Assembly (NCBI GenBank): GCA_965249175.1
Contig: OZ252227.1
Location: forward strand, 1,178,001 to 1,242,000
DNA: 64,000 nt
DNA from: CAZYFH01 sp965249175
Lineage (GTDB): Bacteria > Acidobacteriota > Vicinamibacteria > Vicinamibacterales > UBA8438
Direction of reading: 5' to 3'
Shown: in pieces, positions 18,976 to 27,712 of the stretch
How the letters are laid out: every line of letters starts with the position of its first letter
Numbering within the stretch: position 1 is the first letter of the stretch
Position numbers and translations under genes: made by a program
The notes under the pieces: model-generated
What the model saw: only the letters and a program-made list of their open reading frames with translations
What the model was told of the DNA's origin: nothing
Databases searched by the model: none

Positions 18976-19970
18976 ATGAGCCATCGATGTCTCGCGGCGG
19001 TCGTGACCGTGCTCGCGCTCGTGGCGCTGACGCCCATCTTGGCTACTGCACAGTCGACGAACACGGCAACGCCGCCCCGAACGCCATGGGGGCACCCTGA
19101 CCTGCAGGGTGTCTGGGACTTCAGCAACCTTACACCGTTGGAACGACCGGATGACCTGGCAGGGCAAGAATTCCTGACGGAGGAGGAGGCGGCCAACCTC
19201 GAACAGCAAGCCGTTGACCGCATTGAGGCCGATGCGCGGCCGGTCCCGAGTGCCCCGCCGCCCCCGGGACCGTGGGGGCCCTCAACCTCTTCTGGTACCC
19301 CTCGATCACGAAGGTCGTCGAGAGCCGGCGAACGTCACTGATCATTGACCCACCGGATGGGAAAATCCCTTGGACGCCAGAAGGGGAAAACAGACGAGCC
19401 GCTCGCGCGGAGGTGCAGGAACGCCTCGCCCACGGCCCGGAGGACCGCACCGTAGCCGAGCGTTGCATCCTCGGGTTCAACAGCGGACCGCCTATCGTTC
19501 CTTTGGCCTACAACAACAACATGCAGCTGTTCCAGACTCCCGATCACGTGGTAATTCGGACCGAAATGGTCAACGACGCGCGCATCGTCCCGCTGGATGG
19601 GCGTCCGCATATCGGAGAGGACATCCAGCAGTGGAGAGGCGACTCGCGCGCCCGGTGGGAGGGCAACACGCTGGTCGTTGACACCGCGAATTTCTACCTT
19701 GAAACCTGGAATGCGGGATCGAGCCCGAATATGCATCTGGTCGAGCGCATCAGCCGCGTCGACGCCGACACGCTGCTTTACGAGTTTACGGTTGAGGATC
19801 CGACCACGTGGGCGAGCCCGTGGACGGCGCAGGTTCCCATGAAGAAGACGGAGGGTCCGATCTTCGAGTACGCGTGCCATGAGGGCAATCTCGGCCTCTA
19901 CAACATCCTCGTTGTCGCGCGGGCGGAAGAGAAGGCTGCCGCAGAAGCCACAAATCCAGGATCCCGGTAA
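18976..19970 (+). pseudogene. Frameshifted 'PWGHPDLQGVWDF' secreted protein
   Basis: ATG 18976 follows GAGGAGG and a signal peptide is present. The first frame gives TPWGHPDLQGVWDFSNLTP up to about residue 95. Near 19245-19275, in a C/G-rich run, the coding frame shifts by one base. The second frame carries on with VGALNLFWYPSITKVVESRR, SLIIDPPDGKIPWTPEGE, RARWEGNTLVVDTANF and EYACHEGNLGLYNIL to TAA 19968-19970. Joined, the parts match the intact paralogue at 5843-6886. A single shift in a homopolymer-like stretch may be real or an assembly error. If it is an error, this is an intact gene of about 331 residues. Confidence 0.72.
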
Positions 19971-20463
19971 GGTCGGTGATCGCGCGCGGGCTGTCGGCGC
20001 GGCCGCGCCGTCAAATCACGGCAGCTCGTCTGCGGACCTGTCCGCGGGCGGGTCTACGGCCGCCTCCCGCGGCCAGCGTACTCTACTGCCCAGCGGGGAG
20101 GTCCGTCCGCCGTTCGACCCGAGCAGTTGCCCGCGAACCCGGCTCGGGTGCTCGCCAGATCTTGGTGATACACTCGCGGACACTGGAAGCGAGACCGGCG
20201 GCGACGGCGGCCGTCACATGCACGCCTGCGGTGGCTAACTGTCGTCGCGGTCGCAACGGATCTCGGGCATCGAGTTGACCACGCTCCGCGCCTTCGACAA
20301 GGACAGCGCACGAAATGCTTGAGTTGGCGCTGCTGGCGCGATCGTCTGCGACGCGACCACAAACCTGGCGGCCCACCACACGTCCATCGGGCGGGCGATC
20401 GGCGACGGAGACGACCATACAGCTGATCGCGTTGGCGCGGCCCGAGGAGCGTAGGAGCTGCAG
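19971..20463. other. Intergenic stretch without recognised gene
   Basis: About 490 bases. Frames on both strands are open for up to 150 codons, but they look like GC-driven shadows. I recognise no family in them. A ribosome site (AGGAG at 20453-20457) for the next gene lies at the right end. Confidence 0.4.
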
Positions 20464-22473
20464 ATGGCGATGACACTCAGACGTCGGCTCACGCGGGCGG
20501 GGGGTGCGATCCTGCTCGCCCTGGCCGTCGCCCCGGCGGCCACGGCGGGACAACACGGCGCCGACGACGGCGAGTGGCGCAGCTACGCCGGCGACACCGG
20601 GAGCACGAAGTACTCGCCGCTGGCGCAGATCACCGCGGACAACGTCGGCGATCTGGCCGTGGCCTGGCGGTGGGTCTCGGTCGACGCCCGGTTCGATCTC
20701 GACGCGCTCCGCGAGCGCTTTCCGGCGCTCGCGATCGCCAACGATACTCCCAACGTGAGCATCAACGGGCTGAAAGGCACTCCATTGATGGTCGGGGACA
20801 CGCTCTGTCTCAGCACGCCGTTTTCACAGGTGGCCGCCATCGACGCGGCGACCGGCGGGACGCGCTGGGTGTATGACCCGGAGAGCTACGCCTTCGGCAT
20901 CCCGATCATGGTGCTTGGGTTCAGCCACCGCGGGCTGGCGTACTGGACCGACGAACGGCAGGCGCGGATCGTGTGGGCCACCGGCGACGCCAGGCTGCAT
21001 GCCGTCGACGCGCGGACGGGCGAGCCGGTGCGCGCGTTCGGCGACGACGGCAGCGTCGACCTGATGCGCGGCATTCCGCGCGCGCGGCGCGACCCGCCGC
21101 CGATCAACTACTCGGTGACGTCGCCGCCGGTCGTCTGCAACGACGTCATCATCGTCGGCTCGGCGGTCTCCGATCAGCCGCGGTTCAAGGAGTCGCCACC
21201 CGGCCACGTCAGGGGCTTCGACGCGCGGACCGGCGCGCTGCGCTGGACGTTCCACACCATCCCCCAGCCCGGCGAGTTTGGCTTCGACACCTGGGAGGAC
21301 GGATCAGCGGGCTACACCGGGAACGCCAACGTTTGGACGATGATGAGCGCCGACCCGGAGCTCGGCTACGCCTACTTGCCGGTCGGCAACGCCACGAACG
21401 ACCACTACGGGGGGCATCGCCCGGGCGCCAAGCTGTTCGCCAATAGCCTGGTCGCGGTCGAGTGTGCCACCGGGAACCGGGCGTGGCACTTCCAGTTCGT
21501 TCATCACGATCTGTGGGACTACGACCCGCCGGCGGCACCGAACTTGGTCGACATCACCGTCGACGGGAGGCAAATTAAGGCAGTGGCGCAGGTCACCAAG
21601 CAAGCATTTACCTTCGTCTTCGACCGCGTGACCGGCGAGCCGGTCTGGCCGATCGAGGAGCGGGCGGTTCCGGCGTCCAGCGTGCCGGGAGAGTGGACCG
21701 CGCCGACGCAACCGTTCCCCACGAGGCCGCCACCCTTCGACCGGCAAGGTGTGACGGAGGCAGATCTGATCGACTACACGCCCGAGCTGCGCGCCGACGC
21801 GATCGAGATCCTGGACGATTACGTGCCTGGGCCGATCTTCACGCCGCCGTCGCTCATCGGCACCGGTCCGAACGACACGCGCGGCACCATCGCGCTTCCC
21901 GGTTACGGGGGCGGCGCCAACTGGACCGGTGCCGCGTTCGATCCGGAGACCGGTCTGCTCTATGTCCCGTCGACGACCCGGCCGATCATCCCGGCGCTGG
22001 TCGAGCTGGGCCCAGATCGCTCCAACCTGCGGTACTCGCGCGGTCGGATGCAGCCGCCCGGTGGGCCGGATGGACTCCCGCTGTTCAAGGGACCGTATGG
22101 ACGGATCACGGCGATCGACCTCAACCGCGGCGAGATCGCCTGGCAGCAGGCCAACGGCCGTGGGTCTCCGGCCATCCTGAACCATGCCCGGCTGCGTGAT
22201 GTCTAGCTGCCGCCGCTGGGCGGCGGTCGCGACTTGTTGCTACTGACGAGCACGCTCCTGTTCAGCGGCCAACAGGCACCAGGTGAGGGCGGCGGCTGGG
22301 TGCTGGCCGCGCGCGACAAGGCGACCGGCGCAACGCTGGCCGAGGTCCCGTTGCCAGGGCGGGCCATCGGCGCCCCGATGACATACGAGGCCGGCGGCCG
22401 GCAGTACATCGCGGTGACGGTCGTCAGCGCGCGCGGCGGCCCACCCGAGCTCGTGGCGTTGGCCTTGCCGTAA
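20464..22473 (+). pseudogene. PQQ-dependent glucose/quinate-type dehydrogenase with in-frame TAG
   Basis: ATG 20464 has AGGAG upstream and a signal peptide. The protein begins EWRSYAGDTGSTKYSPLAQI, the start of quinoprotein glucose/quinate-dehydrogenase-like enzymes. It has FVHHDLWDYDPPAAPNLVDI, the family's catalytic Asp region, and GYGGGANWTGAAFDPETGLL. A TAG at 22204-22206 stops it after 580 residues. The same frame continues for 88 codons (LPPLGGGRDLLLLTSTLL, then APMTYEAGGRQYIAVTVVSA and PELVALALP) to TAA 22471-22473, giving the normal family C-terminus. The interrupted codon follows LRDV, where relatives read about LRDLDLPPLG. I infer a single nonsense mutation. The truncated protein lacks the last propeller blade and is probably inactive. 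Confidence 0.78.
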
Positions 22474-22479
22474 GAGCGT

Positions 22480-22637
22480 CGCGCCAGCGCCGCGATCACA
22501 TCCGGGTCCCGACCGGAACCGATCGCGACGGCGACATACTCGGTGCCCCTTAGACAGGTCATCGAGAGCGCCCGGACCGTCGAGGGCAGCTCGATAGCCC
22601 GCAGCAGATCGCCGCGCCGGGGCGTCAGTCCACAGGG
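22480..22637 (-). pseudogene. Possible remnant of another quinoprotein C-terminus
   Basis: On the minus strand one frame reads DLLRAIELPSTVRALSMT, then EYVAVAIGSGRDPDVIAALA. This resembles the last blade of PQQ-type dehydrogenases (pattern: ELLWEIELP...PMTY...QYVAVA.GSG...VALALP). Nothing further upstream is recognisable. Treat it as a tentative scrap, convergent with the dehydrogenase above. Confidence 0.35.
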
Positions 22638-22656
22638 ACGAGGCTATCCAGCCGCC

Positions 22657-24012
22657 TCAGTCGGCGACGATGGCCTGGTAGATCAGATTCCGAGACAGGC
22701 CACGTATCTCACCGATCGCCCGCTGCCCTCGATGCTGGATCATCCCGACGAACACCAGATCGGTCGCCGGGTCGATCCAGAACCATGTACCTGCCGCGCC
22801 GCTCCAGTAGTACGACCCCTCCGGGGTCGGGACGCCGGCCGCCGCGGCGTCGAGCACGACCGCGAAGTCGAGACCGAACCCTAGGCCAGGGGTCATCGTC
22901 GCTTCCGCCTCCGGCGACAGATGGCTGGTTCCCATCATCTTCACGGTGCGCGGCGCCAGAATACGCTCGCCGTTCAGCTCACCATTGTTCGCCAGCATCT
23001 GAGCGAACCGCGCGTAGTCCTCAGCGGTAGAAAAGAGACCGGCGCCTCCCTGCGGGAGGCTTGGCGCGATCGTCGGATCCGGGTTGAGCACGCCCATGCT
23101 GCCGTGCGGCGCGGGGCGGAGCTTTCCGTCATCGCCCACGGCGTGCACCGCGGCCAACCGCCCCAACTTCTCCTCCGGCACGTAGAAGGCCGTGTCGATC
23201 ATCCTGAGCGGCTCGAAGATCCGATCATGGAAGAAGTCCGCCAGTGGCTGGCCGGAGAGCTGTTCGACGAGATGGCCCTGGACGTCGACCGAGGCGCTGT
23301 AGATCCAGCGGGTCCCGGGCTGGACCAGGAGTGGCATCGTCGCGAGCTCGTCGACCATGTCCTGGAGCGTGCTGCGCCGATCGAACCCATCCGCGTCCCG
23401 TTGAAGTCGCCCGTGACGAAGACCGCGCTCCCTGTACCGCTGGTCAACGTAGTGATCGCTGCCCCCGTACGAGAGCCCCCCCGAGTGCGTCATCAGCTGG
23501 CGTATCGTCAGCGGAGAGGCTGGCGCTTCGAGTCTCGGCTCCCCATTCGGGCCGTCTCCCGCATAGACCTGCACGTCGGCGAAGGCTGGAATGTAGTTCG
23601 CGACCGGGTCGTCGAGACGCCACTTGCCCTCCTCGTACAGGATCATCATCGCGACACCGGTGACCGGCTTGGTCATCGAGTAGATCCGGAAGATCGAGTC
23701 GGTCTCGATCGGATCGCCCTTCTCGACGTCCTTGCTGCCCGCGGCGCTGAAATGCACGATCTTGCCGTGACGTGCGGCGAGGGTCACGACACTCGCGAGC
23801 TTGCCGTCGTCCACGAACGCCTGCATGCCAGACTCGAGTCGTTCGAGACGGTCTGTGGCGAGCCCGACCGATTCCGGTGGGACGACCGCGAGGTCGCGCG
23901 CGAGCTCGGTGACGCGACTGGCCGGATCGGTGTCGCCGGCGACCGTGCAGGATGCCGACACGAGCGCGATCAGAAACAGGGGCACGACTCGACGCGTCAA
24001 TCGATCTGACAT
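22657..24012 (-). CDS. Beta-lactamase-fold serine hydrolase (class C / DD-peptidase-like)
   Basis: ATG 24012 follows GAGGAG and gives 451 residues; the longer frame to 24156 is rejected. The N-terminus is basic then hydrophobic with a Cys at 22, so it is secreted and possibly lipid-anchored. The nucleophile motif SMTK (Ser112, Lys115) is in IYSMTKPV. The second catalytic motif is YSAS within WIYSASVDVQGHL, and the third is HRG in MIQHRGQ, in place of KTG. These define the Pfam Beta-lactamase/EstB family, which contains esterases and D-aminopeptidases as well as beta-lactamases. Substrate cannot be told from sequence. The gene is complete and faces the degraded dehydrogenase. Confidence 0.88.
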   Translation of the reverse strand: MSDRLTRRVVPLFLIALVSASCTVAGDTDPASRVTELARDLAVVPPESVGLATDRLERLESGMQAFVDDGKLASVVTLAARHGKIVHFSAAGSKDVEKGDPIETDSIFRIYSMTKPVTGVAMMILYEEGKWRLDDPVANYIPAFADVQVYAGDGPNGEPRLEAPASPLTIRQLMTHSGGLSYGGSDHYVDQRYRERGLRHGRLQRDADGFDRRSTLQDMVDELATMPLLVQPGTRWIYSASVDVQGHLVEQLSGQPLADFFHDRIFEPLRMIDTAFYVPEEKLGRLAAVHAVGDDGKLRPAPHGSMGVLNPDPTIAPSLPQGGAGLFSTAEDYARFAQMLANNGELNGERILAPRTVKMMGTSHLSPEAEATMTPGLGFGLDFAVVLDAAAAGVPTPEGSYYWSGAAGTWFWIDPATDLVFVGMIQHRGQRAIGEIRGLSRNLIYQAIVAD

Positions 24013-24188
24013 GATGGCATCTCCTCGGGTTGTGTTCCGCCCGATGCGTGACGTCCAGCTCCGTTCACGCGATCCTATCAGCGGCGAAGGCGTCGGGGAG
24101 ATAGGATGAAGCGGCTGGTCGTCCCCACGTGGTAGCTTGCGCTCCACATTTTTCAAACGCGCTCAAGGCGCACAGAGGGAGACCAGCC

Positions 24189-25229
24189 ATGGAGCATATT
24201 GGCATCGACGTCCATAAGAGAGAAAGTCAAATCTGCATCCTCACGTCCGAGGGCGAGATCATCGAACGACGGATTCAGAGTACGCGGCAGCAGTTCACGA
24301 AGATGTTCGGGAGCCGACCGTGTGCCCGGGTGCTCCTCGAGGCGACGACGGAAAGCGAATGGGTGGCGCAGACGATCGAGCAGTGCGGCCACGAGGTCAT
24401 CGTGGCGGATCCGAACTACGCCCCGATGTATCCCGAACGGCGCCGGCGTGTGAAGACGGATCGGCGCGATGCGCGGATGCTGGCCGAGGCGGCCCGACTC
24501 GGTTCCTATCGCCCGGCGCATCGCGTGTCGGCCGCCCAGCATCGGGTGCGGCGCCAGCTCCGGGTGCGCGACCTGCTCGGGCGGACCCGCGGGCGCACCA
24601 TCGCCTTGGTGCGGGCGCTGGTGCGGCGGGAGGGACTGCGCGTCCGGGCCGGGGATGCCGACCGATTCGGTACGTATGTGACGGAGCTGGAGCTCCCCGA
24701 CGAGTTACAGGCGGCGCTCCAGCCGCTGCTCGCCCTGTGGGAACAGTTGACCGCGCAGCTCGCCGTGGCCGATGCCCAGGTCATCGAGACGGCGGCGGCC
24801 AACCCGGTGGTACAGCGGTTGACTACCGCCCCCGGGGTAGGCCCCCTCATCGCGACGGCATTCGTCGCGACGCTGGATGAGGCGGGGCGCTTTGGCGGGG
24901 CCCACCAGGTCGAGAGCTTTCTCGGCTTGGTGCCCAGCGAGGACAGCTCTGCGGACCGCCACCGTCGGGGCCACATTACGAAGGCGGGCAATCCGCGCAT
25001 GCGCTGGTTGCTGGTGCAAGCCGCGTGGGCCGCGCTCCGGTCTCGCCGGGCGGAGGCCGCGGGCCTGCGCGCCTGGGCCGAGCAACTGGCCACGCGCCGC
25101 GGCCGGCGCATCGCCACCGTGGCCGTCGCGCGCCGGTTGGCGGGGATCCTGTTTGCGATGTGGCGGGACCAGACGGTCTATGACGGGCGCCGCGTCGGGG
25201 TCCCAGTGCCGCACGGGATGAGCGGGTAA
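24189..25229 (+). CDS. IS110-family transposase (DEDD)
   Basis: The 346-residue protein starts at ATG 24189 (GAGGGAGACC upstream). It opens MEHIGIDVHKRESQICIL, the RuvC-like DEDD domain of IS110 Piv/MooV enzymes, with the first Asp in GIDVHK, a Glu in LLEATTESEW and the Asp pair in KTDRRDARMLAEAA. The C-terminal transposase_20 part is present (TAPGVGPLIATAFVATLDE, FLGLVPSEDSSADRHRRGHITKAGNPRMR). The frame is intact. IS110 elements lack long inverted repeats, so I did not fix the ends; the noncoding arms are probably about 24100-24188 and 25230 to about 25380. Confidence 0.92.
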   Translation: MEHIGIDVHKRESQICILTSEGEIIERRIQSTRQQFTKMFGSRPCARVLLEATTESEWVAQTIEQCGHEVIVADPNYAPMYPERRRRVKTDRRDARMLAEAARLGSYRPAHRVSAAQHRVRRQLRVRDLLGRTRGRTIALVRALVRREGLRVRAGDADRFGTYVTELELPDELQAALQPLLALWEQLTAQLAVADAQVIETAAANPVVQRLTTAPGVGPLIATAFVATLDEAGRFGGAHQVESFLGLVPSEDSSADRHRRGHITKAGNPRMRWLLVQAAWAALRSRRAEAAGLRAWAEQLATRRGRRIATVAVARRLAGILFAMWRDQTVYDGRRVGVPVPHGMSG

Positions 25230-25609
25230 GTCCTTGGTGGTGCGGTCGGGCCACTGAGTGAGGTCCGGGGTTGCAGGGTTGGTGGGTGAGCACGTGAAGA
25301 TCCTTGGTCGCACGCGAGGCCGGCAGGGAGATGGTGCCGCCCCCCATTCGGATCGTCTCTTGCGCCGGCGATCAGAGATCGCCCTTGTCGAGCGCGAATA
25401 GAAGGATGACGCACCTCGCGGCTTCAGCCCGGCGCGTCTAAGCAGGTTGTTACCCTAGCGACCGAAATCCGGGCCCGTGGACAGCACACCGAGCTGCCGA
25501 CCCGTTCGCGCGCGCCCCCCAGCTGGGTGCGGGGACGGCGCGCTCACTGGAGGGTGTATCGGAGAGCGTGAGAGCTTCGACGAACAACGAGGTGACTTGA
25601 CAAGCCGCT
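25230..25609. other. Gene-free stretch after IS110 transposase
   Basis: The first part is probably the IS110 right arm (bridge-RNA-type noncoding DNA is known for this family, though I cannot fold it here). The remainder shows no gene I recognise. Confidence 0.35.
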
Positions 25610-25744
25610 TCATAGAAGGATCTTCAGGGCGACGTCGCGGCCCAGATCGGTGTCGGTTGCACGATAGACCTGGCCCATGCCGCCCGCGCCGATGAGGGCG
25701 GTGACGTCATAATGCCCGAGCCGGGAGCCAACTTTCAGAGTCAT
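25610..25744 (-). pseudogene. Truncated Ser/Thr kinase start (44 residues)
   Basis: From ATG 25744 the frame reads VGSRLGHYDVTALIGAGGMG, then QVYRATDTDLGRDVALKIL, then a stop at 25610-25612. This is the glycine-rich loop and VAIK-lysine region of acidobacterial Pkn-type kinases, cut off straight after the lysine. Its ATG overlaps the stop of the DinB gene (ATGA). It is non-functional. Confidence 0.7.
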
Positions 25745-26301
25745 GGGTCTGATGGTCGCGATTTAGGGGTCGCGCCAGGCGTCACGTTGACACCTCCCTG
25801 GAGCGACGCGTAGAAACCCAGGTCTGCTCCCGTCATCCGCTTCGTGGCCCAGATGATCTGCCCAGTATGCTCAGCAAAATGATCGACCGCCACGTAAATG
25901 GCCTGTAGCCCAGTCACGTCGTAGCCCTGAATGGTTCGGACCCGACGCAGCTCGTCCGGCGTGACTCGCGCCAGGATCTCGTCAGTCTTCACCATCACGT
26001 TCTGAAGTGTCTGGACCAGCTCCTCACGCGGCATCGGGTCTCGCCGTAGGAACTCGGCATCTCGGTCGCGGGACACACTCTGCCCTCCTACGCCGCCCAG
26101 CAGCCACTGCGTCACGTTGCCGCACAGATGCAGAACTAAGTTACCTACTGCATTCTCGACCTCGTGCTGGCGTGACCAGATCTGGTCCTCCGACAGCGCG
26201 GTGAGACACGCTTCAATGCGAGACCGGCGCCCTCGGAGTCGCCGCCGCGAAACGGACAGAAACTCCTGAGCAAGCGACGCGACCACGGGTCCGTCAGTCA
26301 T
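25741..26301 (-). CDS. DinB/DUF1572-like four-helix protein
   Basis: The product has 186 residues from ATG 26301. It is mostly helical with the DinB-type pattern: LVLHLCGNVTQWLLGG in the first metal-binding helix and AVDHFAEHTGQIIWATKRMTG near the C-terminus. The His in the first helix and the His pair in the last can form the usual metal triad. DinB/YfiT-like proteins are thiol-dependent transferases or damage-induced proteins of mostly unknown substrate. The gene lies between two truncated kinase starts, overlapping both by a few bases, so it may be expressed from a kinase promoter region. The frame is intact. Confidence 0.75.
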   Translation of the reverse strand: MTDGPVVASLAQEFLSVSRRRLRGRRSRIEACLTALSEDQIWSRQHEVENAVGNLVLHLCGNVTQWLLGGVGGQSVSRDRDAEFLRRDPMPREELVQTLQNVMVKTDEILARVTPDELRRVRTIQGYDVTGLQAIYVAVDHFAEHTGQIIWATKRMTGADLGFYASLQGGVNVTPGATPKSRPSDP

Positions 26302-26386
26302 TGCACTCGCACGGCCACATCCCTCCCTCTCCGATGAGGGCGGTCACGTCGTAATGGCCGAGGCGGGAGCCGACGGTGAGGGCCAT
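26294..26386 (-). pseudogene. Second truncated Ser/Thr kinase start (30 residues)
   Basis: ATG 26386 opens VGSRLGHYDVTALIGEGGM, nearly the same as the scrap at 25610-25744, but homology ends within the glycine loop. Six unrelated codons lead to TGA 26294-26296, which overlaps the DinB start. The broken edge marks a recombination junction. Confidence 0.65.
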
Positions 26387-26584
26387 GGGTTGTGCTGGAT
26401 CAACCGACGCTGGTCAGGGCGATTGTAGTCCCGCAGAGCCGCCTGCTCCACAGGCCGCGCAGGATGGCTCCATGAGCCGTTTGAACGGTTGTTCAGAGGG
26501 TTGCGCTGCCGAACAGCCCGCCAACAGCCAGCTACGGCCAGCGAGGGCCGCAGGAAGCGTTCGCACGCTTGCTCGCGCGAACCA

Positions 26585-26977
26585 CTAGCAGGGGCGTCCC
26601 ACCGCCGACTCGATCGCGATGGAGCGCACGCGCGACGTGATGACCCAGTGACCCTCGATGTGGAACTCCAGGTGAAGGCCGATGCCGACCCAGCTGAGCT
26701 TCAAACAGCTACCACCGAAACTCGACCCGCTCAGGCAGGCTCTCGTGCGCACCGGGAAGAACGGCCCATCTTGAACCAACACTTCACGGGCGCACGGCTT
26801 GAGGATCGTGATCTGGTAGAGCGAGTTGTCGGTCCGCACCAACAGCGTCGTTAACGTGTCCACGTCGGTGAGGTGGATGCCCTCGGCCCGTGACGCCGCC
26901 TCGACGATGGCGTCAATCGTGCGTCGGCGAGAAACGGGTTCCGGTCCAGCGGCCTCGCGCGAGTGGGTCGTCCTCAT
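26585..26977 (-). CDS. Conserved hypothetical protein
   Basis: I take ATG 26977, giving 130 residues; the frame reaches a TTG at 27004. The core TTLLVRTDNSLYQITIL is followed by FFPVRTRACLSGSSFGGSCL and LHLEFHIEGHWVITSRVRSI. It looks like a small beta-rich domain. I recall similar short proteins in acidobacterial genomes but know no function. No signal peptide or membrane segment is seen. It is flanked by kinase and TPR scraps. Confidence 0.5.
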   Translation of the reverse strand: MRTTHSREAAGPEPVSRRRTIDAIVEAASRAEGIHLTDVDTLTTLLVRTDNSLYQITILKPCAREVLVQDGPFFPVRTRACLSGSSFGGSCLKLSWVGIGLHLEFHIEGHWVITSRVRSIAIESAVGRPC

Positions 26978-27309
26978 CGGATCAGGTCCACGCTCCGTCG
27001 CCAACCGTCACTGAGGGCAGCACGGCGCAGATATCGTTCCGCAGGACCGAGTCCGCGCCAGGCGGACCACTCGTGGTGTGTGTATCGCATCCACCATCAG
27101 CACCGCTTGAGCGTTCGCATTCGCCGTTCTCACGAGAGAGCAGAGCAAGCGACATGCCGCGTCTCGGACCGACCGGAACCTCCCGCGACGGGCCGAGGAA
27201 CGTGGGTCGCGGAGGGTCAGCCCCATCTCGCGGGCCGGTCCGTGTCACGACGCCGGACATCCACCCTCAGTTCTGTAACGGGTCGGGCACGCGCTGCGTG
27301 ATACTGGCG
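26978..27309. other. Gene-free stretch
   Basis: About 330 bases between the hypothetical gene and the TPR remnant. No gene, RNA or strong repeat is recognised. Confidence 0.4.
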
Positions 27310-27712
27310 CTACCCGTCAACCGCCGTCTCGGGGAAGTTCATGCGGCGGAGGAGGGCCTGGAAGCGGGGATCGCGCGAATCGGGTCAAAGGGAACCCAGA
27401 ACTGCCAGCCCCCAACCCAAGTGTCCCTGCGTCAGCGGATCGCCGGGGGCTACGTTCGCCGCCGCTCTGAACGCCTTCACCGCTTCTTCACACCGGCCGA
27501 GACCAGCTAACGCCCAGCCAAGATCGAGGTGGAACGAGTAGTAGCTCGGATCCAGGTCAATGCCGGCCTGAGCCTCCTGAACCGCCGCCTCGAACTGCCG
27601 TGCGGTATACAACGCGACTGCGAGCATGTGACGGCCCACGGCAAAGAGGGGATCCCTGTCGATGGCGTATCTCGTCTCTGAAATCGCCGCGTCCGTCCGA
27701 CTCAGCTCAATG
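27310..27712 (-). pseudogene. TPR C-terminal remnant of a kinase/TPR protein, split by IS256
   Basis: Reading leftward from the IS256 edge: LSRTDAAISETRYAIDRDPL, AVALYTARQFEAAVQEAQAG, YSFHLDLGWALAGLGRCEEA and VKAFRAAANVAPGDPL form tetratricopeptide units. A TGA interrupts after LAVLGSL. The same frame continues with RDPRFQALLRRMNFPETAVDG to TAG 27310-27312, a C-terminus typical of acidobacterial Ser/Thr kinases with TPR tails. Beyond IS256 the frame continues for a few codons (YYAMLLIE, from about 29142). It is a decayed gene interrupted by a later transposition. Confidence 0.65.
27705..27712 (+). repeat. 8-bp target duplication of IS256 copy A (left)
   Basis: GCTCAATG here is repeated exactly at 29142-29149 on the other side of the element, proving simple insertion at this site. 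Confidence 0.85.

Noticed and set aside
20083..20556. 157-codon minus frame upstream of the third dehydrogenase
   Set aside because: No recognisable motif and low-complexity composition; overlaps the dehydrogenase start region.
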